Shown: positions 1 to 8,557 of the stretch, one piece after another
Layout: the number at the start of each line of letters is the position of its first letter
Position numbering within the stretch: the first letter of the stretch is position 1
Assembly (NCBI GenBank): GCA_965277835.1
Contig: OZ255841.1
Location: 124,001-188,000, forward strand
DNA length: 64,000 bases
Direction of reading: 5' to 3'
Source of the DNA: Arcticimaribacter sp965277835
Lineage (GTDB): Bacteria; Bacteroidota; Bacteroidia; Flavobacteriales; Flavobacteriaceae
Made by a program: the position numbers and the translations under genes
The notes under the pieces: generated by a model
Told to the model about the DNA's origin: nothing
The model's input: the letters and a program-made list of their open reading frames with translations, nothing else
Database searches by the model: none

Positions 1-1
1 A

Positions 2-622
2 AATAATGAATTTATAAAAGGGGTTGTCGGTTGGGTTGATTTACGTGCTAATAATATTGATAAAAGGCTATCTTATTTTTCTAGTTTTCAAAAATTTAAA
101 GGCGTTCGGCATATTATTCAAAATGAAGCTGAAGACTTTGTATTAAATAGAGACTTTCAATATGGTATTTCGAGATTAGAAAAATTTAATCTGACATATG
201 ATATTTTAGTATACCCTAATCAATTGTCGAATACCATATTGTTTGTTTCTAATTTTCCAAACCAAACTTTTATACTTAATCATATAGGTAAACCAAATAT
301 AAAAAACAAGGAGCTTGATACTTGGAAAGAACATATAATTCATCTTTCGACATTTAAAAATGTGTATTGTAAAATTTCAGGTTTAGTTACCGAAGCACAT
401 TGGAGTCAATGGGAATATGATGAATTTATACCCTATTTAGATGTTGTTTTCAATTCTTTTGGTACAGATAGAATTTTGTTTGGCTCCGATTGGCCCGTTT
501 GTTTATTGGCAGCAAAATATGAGGACGTGTTTCAGATAATAAATAACTATATTTCTTCTTTTTCTGAGAAAGATAAATACAAGATTTATGGAGAGAATGC
601 TATAAAAATATATTCTTTATAA
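2..622 (+). CDS. Amidohydrolase, L-fuconolactonase-like (5' end cut by window)
   Basis: The reading frame is open from the first bases, so this is the C-terminal two thirds of a larger gene. The visible part begins with GVVGWVDLR and later shows ILNHIGKP and FGSDWPVC, which are hallmarks of the amidohydrolase 2 (TIM-barrel metal-dependent hydrolase) family that includes L-fucono-1,5-lactonase. The Asp in GSDWP is the expected metal or catalytic residue; the N-terminal HxH is outside the window. It lies 15 bp before an SDR dehydrogenase, then fucP and a lactate dehydrogenase, so hydrolysis of L-fuconolactone to L-fuconate is the likely job. Substrate is inferred from context; other sugar lactones are possible. 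Confidence 0.85.
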   Translation, partial: NNEFIKGVVGWVDLRANNIDKRLSYFSSFQKFKGVRHIIQNEAEDFVLNRDFQYGISRLEKFNLTYDILVYPNQLSNTILFVSNFPNQTFILNHIGKPNIKNKELDTWKEHIIHLSTFKNVYCKISGLVTEAHWSQWEYDEFIPYLDVVFNSFGTDRILFGSDWPVCLLAAKYEDVFQIINNYISSFSEKDKYKIYGENAIKIYSL

Positions 623-637
623 TCTTAAATATATAAA

Positions 638-1417
638 ATGGATTTAGAACTTAAAGACAAAGTTATTATTGTTACAGGAGGCTCAAAAGGTATTGGCAAT
701 GGGATATGTAATTTATTGGCAAAAGAAGGAGCAATACCTGTGATTGTGGGAAGAAATAAGAAAAATATATTGGAAGCTATAAGGAATATTGAAAGCAATG
801 GAGGAGATGCTTTTTATACATTAGCTGAGTTAACTAAGCCAAATGATTGTAAAAAAGCAGTAAAAAGAGTAATTGAAAAGTTTGGAAGAATTGATGGCTT
901 AGTAAATAATGCAGGAATAAATGATGGAATAAGTTTAGAAAACGGTAGCTATGAAGATTTTATAGAGTCTTTAAAACGTAATCTTGTGCACTATTACTTA
1001 ATGGCACATCATGCCTTACCCGAACTAAAAAAAAGTAAAGGAGTTATAGTTAATATAGGTTCTAAAACTTCGATAACGGGTCAAGGTGGCACTTCAGGGT
1101 ATGCTGCAGCTAATGGTGGTCGAAATGCATTAACTAGAGAATGGGCTGTTGAGTTATTACCTTATGGAATTAGAGTTAATGCCGTTATAATAGCAGAGTG
1201 TTTCACTCCATTATATGACAGATGGTTAAACTCTTTTCCAAACCCAGAAGAAAAATTGAGAGATATAGAAAAAAGAATCCCACTTGAGAACCGTATGACT
1301 ACTCCTCAAGAGATTGCAAACACCGTTGCGTTTTTACTATCAAAAAAATCTAGCCACACTACGGGGCAATTAGTCTTTGTAGATGGCGGATATTCTCATT
1401 TAGATAGAGCTTTATAA
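638..1417 (+). CDS. SDR-family oxidoreductase, probable L-fucose dehydrogenase
   Basis: A 259-residue classical short-chain dehydrogenase with the cofactor motif GGSKGIG (residues 14-20), NNAG (90-93), the catalytic Ser region near 142 and Tyr155. In the cluster the expected step is NAD(P)-dependent oxidation of L-fucose to the lactone that the preceding gene opens; 2-keto-3-deoxy-fuconate dehydrogenase is the main alternative. Oddly the usual YxxxK triad reads Y155-A-A-A-N159: the catalytic Lys is an Asn (codon aat). The rest of the fold is well kept, including the C-terminal GQLVFVDGG, so it does not look like a decayed gene. Only 15 bp separate it from the lactonase and 2 bp from fucP, so it is in one operon. 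Confidence 0.8.
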   Translation: MDLELKDKVIIVTGGSKGIGNGICNLLAKEGAIPVIVGRNKKNILEAIRNIESNGGDAFYTLAELTKPNDCKKAVKRVIEKFGRIDGLVNNAGINDGISLENGSYEDFIESLKRNLVHYYLMAHHALPELKKSKGVIVNIGSKTSITGQGGTSGYAAANGGRNALTREWAVELLPYGIRVNAVIIAECFTPLYDRWLNSFPNPEEKLRDIEKRIPLENRMTTPQEIANTVAFLLSKKSSHTTGQLVFVDGGYSHLDRAL

Positions 1418-1419
1418 CA

Positions 1420-2739
1420 ATGAGAACTAAAGAGAAAACACCTGTTATATCTAAAGAAGTAATATTCCCATTTATATTAGTTTCTTCTCTTTTCGCACTT
1501 TGGGGTTTTGCAAATGCAGTAACAGATCCTATGGTACAGGCGTTCAAAAAAGTTTTGGAGCTATCTAATTCTCAAGCAGCTTGGGTACAAATGGCATTTT
1601 ATGGAGGCTATTTTTGTATGGCACTACCTGCGGCAATTTTTATGAGAAAGTATTCCTACAAAACGGGTATTTTAATAGGATTAGGGCTATACGCTTTTGG
1701 AGCTTTATTGTTTTATCCTGCTGCTATTACTGAACAATTTTGGTTTTTCTGTATAGGGCTATATATTTTAACATTTGGTCTTGCGTTTTTAGAAACAGCT
1801 GCAAACCCATATGCTTTAGCTATGGGAGCGCAAGAAACAGCGACGCAACGATTAAATTTAGCGCAAGCGTTTAATCCAATTGGTTTAATAGCTGGTCTGT
1901 TTGTAGCACAACAATTTGTTTTGAAAAAATTACAATCTGATGATATTAGTGATTTTAGTGTTTTGGATGAAGCATCAAAAGTTTTAATTAAAACTTCTGA
2001 CCTAATGGTAATTAGGGATCCATATGTTATTTTAGGTTTGACATTGATAGGTGTTTTTATATTGTTTGTGGTGAGTAAAATGCCTCAATCTAAAGATGAA
2101 AATAATGTTTCGAGAATTAAAGACACTTTTGTCATTTTAGCTAAAAACAAAAAATATGTCTTTGGAGTATTCTCGCAAATATTATATGTAGGTGTACAAA
2201 TTATGTGTTGGACTTATATTTATCAATATGCAGAAAATATTGGGGTAAACAGCGTGACAGCAGGATATTATCAAATGATAGCTTTTATAATTTTTACAAT
2301 AGGTAGAGCCGTTGGGACTTATCTATTACGTTATATAAATGCAGGTAAGTTGCTAATGTTTTTCGCTTTTCTAGCTATCCTATTTACAACTGGCACAATT
2401 TGGATTGAAGGAATTGTAGGTTTGTACAGCTTAGTTGGTATATCATTTTGTATGTCTTTGATGTTTCCAACAATTTATGGAATTGCACTAGGAGGTTTAA
2501 CCGAAGAACAGGCAAAAGTTGGTTCAGCTGGTCTTGTTATGGCTATTGTAGGTGGTGCATTAATGCCTAAATTACAAGGGATGATTATTGATATAGGAGG
2601 TAATGGAGTTGCAGACACTACTTTAGCGGGCGTTTCTGAAGTAAATTTCTCTTTTATATTACCGCTAATTTGTTTTGTCCTTATATCTATTTATGGATAT
2701 TTAGTTTCTAAATTTTTAAAAGATAGAATAGCTTTATAA
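1420..2739 (+). CDS. fucP: L-fucose:H+ symporter, MFS family
   Basis: A 439-residue protein with about 12 hydrophobic segments that matches the FucP branch of the major facilitator superfamily in length and pattern. Asp36 (in VTDPMV) and Glu125 (in LETAANPY) fall where the proton- and sugar-coupling acidic residues of E. coli FucP (D46, E135) are expected. It sits in the inner membrane and would import L-fucose for the dehydrogenase and lactonase encoded just upstream. The start codon follows the SDR stop by 2 bp, so translation is probably coupled. N-acetylglucosamine or glucose/galactose transporters of the same MFS branch are the alternatives, but the neighbours favour fucose. Confidence 0.88.
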   Translation: MRTKEKTPVISKEVIFPFILVSSLFALWGFANAVTDPMVQAFKKVLELSNSQAAWVQMAFYGGYFCMALPAAIFMRKYSYKTGILIGLGLYAFGALLFYPAAITEQFWFFCIGLYILTFGLAFLETAANPYALAMGAQETATQRLNLAQAFNPIGLIAGLFVAQQFVLKKLQSDDISDFSVLDEASKVLIKTSDLMVIRDPYVILGLTLIGVFILFVVSKMPQSKDENNVSRIKDTFVILAKNKKYVFGVFSQILYVGVQIMCWTYIYQYAENIGVNSVTAGYYQMIAFIIFTIGRAVGTYLLRYINAGKLLMFFAFLAILFTTGTIWIEGIVGLYSLVGISFCMSLMFPTIYGIALGGLTEEQAKVGSAGLVMAIVGGALMPKLQGMIIDIGGNGVADTTLAGVSEVNFSFILPLICFVLISIYGYLVSKFLKDRIAL

Positions 2740-2805
2740 AAGAGTCATTTGTTGATAATTTAAAACACATAATCACTATGAATCGACTTTGCTTTAAAAA
2801 ATATT

Positions 2806-2821
2806 TACGTTAAAAAACGTA
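2806..2821 (+). promoter_or_regulatory. Small inverted repeat just before lldD-like gene
   Basis: TACGTT-AAAA-AACGTA, a perfect 6-bp inverted repeat with a 4-base loop, ends 6 bases before the start codon at 2828. It could be an operator or a small 5' hairpin affecting translation. Its function is unproven and short repeats like this can arise by chance in AT-rich DNA. Confidence 0.3.
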
Positions 2822-2827
2822 TAGTCA

Positions 2828-3979
2828 ATGAATCTAAAATACAACCCAAAATATCCTTCTATAGAAGACTTAAGAGCTAAAGCTAAAGAGAGAATTCCAA
2901 AGTTTGCTTTCGAGTATTTAGATGGAGGTTGTAATGAAGATGTTAACCTAAAAAAGAATACAAAAGAAATTAGGGAGGTGGAACTTTTACCCTATTATTT
3001 AAGTAAATACAGAGGCTCTAGTTTAAAAACTAAATTATTCGGACACGAATATAATGCTCCTTTTGGGATTGCTCCTGTTGGTTTACAAGGGTTAATGTGG
3101 CCAAACTCACCAGAAATATTAGCCAAGGCAGCCTTTCAGCATAACATACCTTTTATTTTAAGTACTGTAACAACAAGTAGTATTGAGCGTATCTCAGAAA
3201 TAACCGAAGGAAACACTTGGTTTCAATTGTATCATCCTGCTGAAAATAAGTTGCGTAACGATATTATAAAGAGAGCAGATGCAGCCCAATGTCCTGTATT
3301 AGTAATTCTATGTGACGTACCTACTTTTGGGTACCGTCCAAGAGATATAAGAAATGGACTGGCAATGCCTCCAAAAATGTCGTTAAATAATATTTTACAA
3401 ATACTAAGAAAACCTAGGTGGGCAATCGAAACATTAAAATATGGGCAGCCAAATTTCGAAAACTTAAAACCTTATATGCCTAAAAACTTAAACTTAAATC
3501 AGTTAGGTCAGTTTATGGATCAAACATTTTCAGGCAGGTTGGATGAAGAAAAAATAGCTCCAATTAGAGATATGTGGAAAGGAAAATTAGTTTTGAAGGG
3601 TGTAGCTAATGAAGCTGATGCTGAAAAAGCTATTAAATTAGGTTTAGATGGAATTATAGTTTCCAACCATGGAGGGCGTCAGTTAGACGCTGGGGAGTCT
3701 ACTATAAAACCATTAACTCGAATAGCAAAAAAATATGGCGACCAAATAACCGTAATGATGGATAGTGGCATACGCTCGGGTCCTGACATTGCTCGGTCTT
3801 TAGCAAGCGGAGCTGAATTTACATTTATGGGACGTTCTTTTATGTATGGAGTAGCTGCTTTAGGGAAAGAAGGAGGAAACCATACAATATCTATTTTAAA
3901 AACTCAATTACAACAAATAATGGAACAGGTTTGTTGCGAAGATGTAAAAGAATTACCTAATTACTTGATTAGAAAATAA
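2828..3979 (+). CDS. lldD: FMN-dependent alpha-hydroxy acid dehydrogenase, probable L-lactate dehydrogenase
   Basis: A 383-residue TIM-barrel flavoenzyme of the FMN_dh family. Visible hallmarks are APVGLQG (82-88), WFQLYHP (131-137), Lys257 in LKGV and the active-site stretch IIVSNHGGRQLD with His281 and Arg284, plus MDSGIRSGPD for FMN phosphate binding. It would oxidise L-lactate to pyruvate and pass electrons to the membrane quinone pool. The non-phosphorylating L-fucose pathway yields pyruvate and L-lactate, so its place 88 bp after fucP makes metabolic sense. It has its own upstream gap and may have a separate promoter. Glycolate or mandelate oxidation are less likely alternatives. Confidence 0.88.
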   Translation: MNLKYNPKYPSIEDLRAKAKERIPKFAFEYLDGGCNEDVNLKKNTKEIREVELLPYYLSKYRGSSLKTKLFGHEYNAPFGIAPVGLQGLMWPNSPEILAKAAFQHNIPFILSTVTTSSIERISEITEGNTWFQLYHPAENKLRNDIIKRADAAQCPVLVILCDVPTFGYRPRDIRNGLAMPPKMSLNNILQILRKPRWAIETLKYGQPNFENLKPYMPKNLNLNQLGQFMDQTFSGRLDEEKIAPIRDMWKGKLVLKGVANEADAEKAIKLGLDGIIVSNHGGRQLDAGESTIKPLTRIAKKYGDQITVMMDSGIRSGPDIARSLASGAEFTFMGRSFMYGVAALGKEGGNHTISILKTQLQQIMEQVCCEDVKELPNYLIRK

Positions 3980-4135
3980 CTTTTCCTAAAATTACTACGA
4001 GTTAAAACCGCAAAAGAACACGCCTACACGGTAGTATTAAATATGATTTGGGTGTAGTACAACATTTTTAATTACTTTGAGTTTATTAGAAATATTAATA
4101 ATATTAAAGTTAAATTAGCTTAAATATATTACGGG

Positions 4136-6079
4136 TTGAAATTTAATTTTTATATACTATTCTCACTGATAGGCTTTTGTGTATTTGCCCAAGAAGAACC
4201 CATAAGCTGGGAGACAACTTTTATCCGCCATTCAGAATCTCAAATTGAAATAAAGTTTGAAGCCCAAATTCTTGAAAATTGGCATTTATATGGGGTTGAT
4301 TTACCCGAAGATGGCCCAATACCGACAGAATTTATTTTTGAAATAGATTCTCTAAAATACGGACTAAACGGTACTGTTGAACAAAGCAAACCCAAGGTTG
4401 ATTTTGACCCTATTTTTGAAATGGATTTATCCTTTTTCGATAAACAGGCTAGTTTTTCACAACGAATAAATATTTTAGATACTTCTTTAGCTATAATCTC
4501 TGGAGAGATTAACTATCAGGCATGTGATGATAAGGTTTGTATTTTCAGGACAGAGCCTTTTACAATAATTCTCGATGAAGAAAAAGCCGAACGTTCTGTT
4601 TTAAAAGTAGATGAGAATAGCCTAATCCGTTCTAAGGCCTTAACATTAGATTTAAAAAACGAAGCGTTTTTAAAGACAGAACTAGCTGAATCGGAGGAAA
4701 AGTCTTTTTATATAAATTTATTTTTACTAGGATTTTTAGGTGGTTTAATTGCCCTACTAACCCCCTGTGTATTTCCAATGATTCCTTTAACGGTTTCATT
4801 TTTCTTAAAACAAAGTTCTAGCTTAAGTAAAGGAATAGCAAATGCGTCTTTATATGGGTTCTTTATTATTTTAATATACATTCTTCTTAGTTTGCCCTTT
4901 CATTTTATAGATTCTTTAAACCCTGAAATATTAAACTCAATATCTACAAATGTACCTTTGAACCTATTCTTTTTTGCGATTTTCATATTTTTCGCGTTTT
5001 CTTTTTTTGGGTACTATGAGCTTACTCTGCCTAGTAATTGGGGAAACAAAACAGACTCTCGTTCATCAATGACTGGTAGCTTAGGTATTTTATTTATGGC
5101 ACTTACATTGGCTATTGTTTCATTTTCTTGTACTGGACCTATTTTGGGTTCTCTTTTGGTTGGTAGTCTAACTTCCGAAGGAGGAGCAATGCAGCTTACA
5201 GTAGGTATGACAGGTTTTGGCACTGCACTTGCATTACCCTTTGTCCTTTTTGCGCTTTTCCCTAGTGTACTTAGTTCCTTACCTAAGTCGGGAGGATGGA
5301 TGACTACCGTAAAAGTTATTCTAGGCTTTTTTGAGTTAGGTTTGGCGTTTAAGTTTTTGTCTAATGCCGACCTTGTTTCGCATTGGGGTTTGCTTAAAAG
5401 AGAAATTTTTATCGGTATATGGGTATTACTAACCTTAGCTTTGACCTTATATCTTTTTGGAGTTATACGTTTTTCGCACCATGGTCCAAAAAAGAAGTTA
5501 CCAAAAGTTCAAATTGGGCTAGGGATTTTGAGCCTTATTTTAACCTCTTATTTATTTATTGGGTTAGTATCAAAAGAAAATAAGTTGAAACTATTAAGCG
5601 GTTTTCCTCCGCCTGAGTTTTACAGTATTTACTCAACAGAGAACGATTGCCCTCTTGGTTTGGAATGCTATAAAGATTTTGAAACAGGCTTAGCGGTAGC
5701 CAAAGAATTGAAGAAACCTATACTCTTAGATTTCACAGGGTGGGCTTGTGTAAACTGCCGAAAAGTAGAAGAAAACGTTTGGTCACAAGATAGGATATAT
5801 CAAATTTTAAAAAACGAAATTGTATTAATTTCACTATATGTAGATGATAGAAAGGACCTTGAAGTGGATGAACAATTTAATTTTCAGTTCCCTAATGGAC
5901 GGGTTCAAAAAATTAACACCATTGGAGAAAAATGGGCTGCATTTCAAAGTTTAAATTTCAATACCGCATCGCAACCCTACTATGTGCTTATGAAAGCTGA
6001 TGGAACACTCTTAAACGCTCCTATTCAATATACCAATGCGGAGACCTATTATAATTGGTTGAAAGAGGGATTGAAATAA
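4136..6079 (+). CDS. dsbD: Thiol:disulfide interchange protein DsbD
   Basis: A 647-residue three-part electron-transfer protein. A signal peptide (about 1-18, ending FAQ) precedes a periplasmic N-domain with the redox pair C130/C135. The DsbD membrane core follows with its paired cysteines C211 (in LLTPCVFPM) and C332 (in SFSCTGP) and about eight membrane segments. The C-terminal thioredoxin-like domain has WACVNC (C538/C541). It carries reducing power from cytoplasmic thioredoxin to periplasmic thiol proteins and cytochrome c maturation. The start is a TTG, chosen because it directly begins the signal peptide and no ATG fits. It stands alone with non-coding gaps on both sides. Confidence 0.92.
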   Translation: MKFNFYILFSLIGFCVFAQEEPISWETTFIRHSESQIEIKFEAQILENWHLYGVDLPEDGPIPTEFIFEIDSLKYGLNGTVEQSKPKVDFDPIFEMDLSFFDKQASFSQRINILDTSLAIISGEINYQACDDKVCIFRTEPFTIILDEEKAERSVLKVDENSLIRSKALTLDLKNEAFLKTELAESEEKSFYINLFLLGFLGGLIALLTPCVFPMIPLTVSFFLKQSSSLSKGIANASLYGFFIILIYILLSLPFHFIDSLNPEILNSISTNVPLNLFFFAIFIFFAFSFFGYYELTLPSNWGNKTDSRSSMTGSLGILFMALTLAIVSFSCTGPILGSLLVGSLTSEGGAMQLTVGMTGFGTALALPFVLFALFPSVLSSLPKSGGWMTTVKVILGFFELGLAFKFLSNADLVSHWGLLKREIFIGIWVLLTLALTLYLFGVIRFSHHGPKKKLPKVQIGLGILSLILTSYLFIGLVSKENKLKLLSGFPPPEFYSIYSTENDCPLGLECYKDFETGLAVAKELKKPILLDFTGWACVNCRKVEENVWSQDRIYQILKNEIVLISLYVDDRKDLEVDEQFNFQFPNGRVQKINTIGEKWAAFQSLNFNTASQPYYVLMKADGTLLNAPIQYTNAETYYNWLKEGLK

Positions 6080-6088
6080 TTTGGCATC

Positions 6089-6107
6089 ATCCTTAATATA
6101 TAAGGAT
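6089..6107 (+). terminator. Hairpin after dsbD
   Basis: ATCCTTA-ATATA-TAAGGAT is a perfect 7-bp inverted repeat starting 9 bases after the dsbD stop codon. There is no U-tract, so it is a candidate terminator or 3'-end stabilising hairpin rather than a proven one. Confidence 0.4.
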
Positions 6108-6139
6108 ATCTAATGCGAAAAAAACTCAAATCAAAAAGC

Positions 6140-6162
6140 ACACAAATAATTTTCATTTGTGT
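6140..6162 (+). promoter_or_regulatory. Inverted repeat upstream of the cysteine synthase gene
   Basis: ACACAAAT and ATTTGTGT form a perfect 8-bp inverted repeat with a 7-base spacer, 33 bases before the ATG at 6196. It could be a second terminator hairpin after dsbD or an operator for the next gene. There is no run of T after it, which slightly favours an operator. Confidence 0.35.
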
Positions 6163-6195
6163 TAAGCAAATATATAATTACCTAACTTAATAAAA

Positions 6196-7107
6196 ATGGA
6201 AGGAATAGGAAACACACCTCTTATTAAATTAAAACATCTTACTACTCCTAATTGTGCAGATGTTTATGTGAAAATTGAGGGAACAAACCCTACTGGGAGT
6301 ATGAAAGACAGAATGGCTTTAGCCATGATTGAAGGTGCTGAAAAAAGAGGGGATTTGAAAAAAGGGGGAACTGTTGTTGACTATACTGGAGGTAGTACAG
6401 GAAGTTCTTTAGCTATGGTATGTTCTGCCAAGGGATATAACGCTCATTTTGTTTCATCTGACGCTTTTGCTAAGGAAAAATTACAAACGATGAGAGCCTT
6501 TGGAGCAAAACTAGAGTTGATTCCTAGCAAAAATGGAAAAATAACAGCTCAAATTATTGATAAAGCCCTTGAAAGGGTTAGAGAAATAGCAAAACAGCCT
6601 AATACATTTTACACAAACCAATTTAAAAACATTGATAATCGTAATGCATACCATAAAATGGCGCACGAAATAATGAATGTTTTAGGGACTGATATTGATG
6701 AGTTTATAGCTGGGGTAGGTACAGGAGGATGTTTTTCTGGGAATTCAGAAGTATTTAAAAACGAAATACCTAAAATTAGATGTATTGCTATAGAACCCTT
6801 TAATGTGAGGGCATTATCAGGCGGAGATACTTCAGGAACTCATAGACTTGAAGGAATGGGAGCTGGGTTTATTCCAGAAATTTGTCGGTTGGATTTAGCA
6901 AGTGAAATAATTCCTGTAAAAGATGAAGACGCATATGAAACAGCTAGGAACTTAGCCAGAATTGAAGGCATTTTTGGAGGTATTACTTCTGGTTCAAATG
7001 TATCGGCTGCTTTGCAAAGAGCAAAAATAATTGGTGAAGGGAAAAAAATTGTAACTGTGATTTGTGATTCGGGATTAAAATATTTGAATGGAGATTTATA
7101 TAAATAA
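6196..7107 (+). CDS. PLP-dependent cysteine synthase family protein
   Basis: A 303-residue beta-family PLP enzyme. Lys37 in NPTGSMKDR is the Schiff-base lysine, TGGSTG (64-69) is the substrate loop, GVGTGGCFSG binds the PLP phosphate, and the C-terminal VICDSGLKYL matches the O-acetylserine sulfhydrylase pattern. The likely reaction is cysteine formation from O-acetylserine and sulfide. The substrate loop differs from the usual TSGNTG, so another beta-replacement reaction is possible. It is a single gene between two inverted repeats upstream and the convergent aroQ downstream. Confidence 0.85.
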   Translation: MEGIGNTPLIKLKHLTTPNCADVYVKIEGTNPTGSMKDRMALAMIEGAEKRGDLKKGGTVVDYTGGSTGSSLAMVCSAKGYNAHFVSSDAFAKEKLQTMRAFGAKLELIPSKNGKITAQIIDKALERVREIAKQPNTFYTNQFKNIDNRNAYHKMAHEIMNVLGTDIDEFIAGVGTGGCFSGNSEVFKNEIPKIRCIAIEPFNVRALSGGDTSGTHRLEGMGAGFIPEICRLDLASEIIPVKDEDAYETARNLARIEGIFGGITSGSNVSAALQRAKIIGEGKKIVTVICDSGLKYLNGDLYK

Positions 7108-7187
7108 AATTGTTTGTGACAATGTATATAAAACAAACAGTTTATAAGAATATCAAAAAAGCCGCCTAAGTTATTATAACCCTTAAA

Positions 7188-7604
7188 CTATTTTAGAAAG
7201 CTAGAGACTGCCAGCTTATAGGAATCTAATCCAAAACCAAGTATTAAACCTTTTGCATGGGGCGTAATATAAGACTGATGCCTAAAATCTTCTCGTGCAA
7301 AAGTATTAGAAATATGCACTTCAATAACAGGTACCTCAATGGCTTTGACAGCATCTCCTAAACCTACCGAAGTATGTGTATAAGCTGCTGCGTTTAAAAT
7401 AATACCATCAGAAGAAAAACCAACACGATGCAACTGGTCAATCAACTCACCCTCTATATTTGATTGAAAATAATCAAAATCAATTTGAGGGAACTTTTGC
7501 TCTAAATCGGTGTAGTATTTTTCAAATGTTTGGTTTCCGTAAATACCTGGTTCTCGTTGACCTAAAAGGTTCAAATTTGGACCATTAACAATACTTATTT
7601 TCAT
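7188..7604 (-). CDS. aroQ: 3-dehydroquinate dehydratase, type II
   Basis: A 138-residue protein with the type II dehydroquinase signature: NGPNLNLLGQREPGIYG at the N terminus with the active-site Tyr22, NAAAYTH from Asn71, and EVHISN with His97. It converts 3-dehydroquinate to 3-dehydroshikimate in the shikimate pathway. It is divergent from xerD, with 47 bp between the two starts, an arrangement often seen in Flavobacteriia. Confidence 0.95.
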   Translation of the reverse strand: MKISIVNGPNLNLLGQREPGIYGNQTFEKYYTDLEQKFPQIDFDYFQSNIEGELIDQLHRVGFSSDGIILNAAAYTHTSVGLGDAVKAIEVPVIEVHISNTFAREDFRHQSYITPHAKGLILGFGLDSYKLAVSSFLK

Positions 7605-7651
7605 AGGTGCAATTTATAACAAAAGAGCTTTAAAAATCCTATTTTTGAGTA

Positions 7652-8557
7652 ATGAATTGGAAAGATGCAAGAAAATATTATGAGCAGTATTTAAAAATAG
7701 AGCGCGGATTATCGGATAACTCTATAAATAATTACGCGTTAGACGTGCAAGCATTATCTAATTTTTATTCGAAAAATCCTAATTGCACCCCTTTAAATTG
7801 TAGCAAAGAAGAAGTTCAACATTTTTTATATACAGAAGGGAAATATATTGAAGCAAGGACATTGGCTCGGCGAATTTCGGGTTTAAAGAGTTTTTTTAAT
7901 TTCTTAATTTTCGAGGGTTATCGAGAAAAATCCCCTGTTGACCTAATCGAAAGCCCAAGAATTGGTCGCAAACTCCCTTCGGTTTTATCGCTAAACGAAA
8001 TTGAACAAATCCTTGATAGTATTGACCTAGGGCATCCTCAAGGGCATCGTAATCGAGCTATTATTGAAACCTTATATGGTAGTGGGCTTAGGGTTAGCGA
8101 GTTAGTTAATTTAAAAGTGTCGGACATATATGCGGATGAGAATATATTATTAATTACTGGTAAGGGAAACAAACAACGCTTAGTTCCTTTTGGTGCTTAT
8201 GCAAAAAAATATATTCAATATTATATTACAGAAATACGGAGTTTAGTTAATATAAGGAAAGAAGATAGAGACACTTTATTTCTTAACAGAAATGGAAGGA
8301 AACTCACAAGAGCCATGATTTTTACTATTGTTAAAAGGTTAGCTAAAAACATAGGTTTAGATAAAAAAGTCAGTCCACATACGTTTCGGCATTCTTTTGC
8401 TACGCATTTGCTAGAAAATGGGGCAGACCTTAGAACAATACAAACTCTTATGGGACACGAAAGTATTACAACTACCGAAGTATATATGCACCTAGATACA
8501 CAACATCTTAGTCAAATATTAGAAGAGTTTCATCCCAGAAGTAAAAACAAAGATTAA
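7652..8557 (+). CDS. xerD: Tyrosine recombinase XerD
   Basis: A 301-residue site-specific tyrosine recombinase of normal XerC/D length. The N-terminal SAM-like domain (about 1-90) is followed by the catalytic domain with R147 (GLRVSE), K171, H243 and R246 (HTFRH), H269 (GHE) and the nucleophile Y278 (VYMH). It resolves chromosome dimers at dif. It is the only tyrosine recombinase in the window and looks like the housekeeping copy, far from the accessory islands. Its last 4 bp overlap the 3' end of the convergent response regulator. Confidence 0.93.
   Translation: MNWKDARKYYEQYLKIERGLSDNSINNYALDVQALSNFYSKNPNCTPLNCSKEEVQHFLYTEGKYIEARTLARRISGLKSFFNFLIFEGYREKSPVDLIESPRIGRKLPSVLSLNEIEQILDSIDLGHPQGHRNRAIIETLYGSGLRVSELVNLKVSDIYADENILLITGKGNKQRLVPFGAYAKKYIQYYITEIRSLVNIRKEDRDTLFLNRNGRKLTRAMIFTIVKRLAKNIGLDKKVSPHTFRHSFATHLLENGADLRTIQTLMGHESITTTEVYMHLDTQHLSQILEEFHPRSKNKD

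Noticed and set aside
1359..1547. Short opposite-strand frames inside conserved genes, here and elsewhere.
   Set aside because: They lie antisense to well-supported genes, show no motif and have no sensible starts.
7652..8557. XerD as the integrase that moved the accessory islands.
   Set aside because: It lies 29 kb away beside aroQ in the usual flavobacterial order, and has normal length and motifs of the chromosome dimer resolution enzyme.
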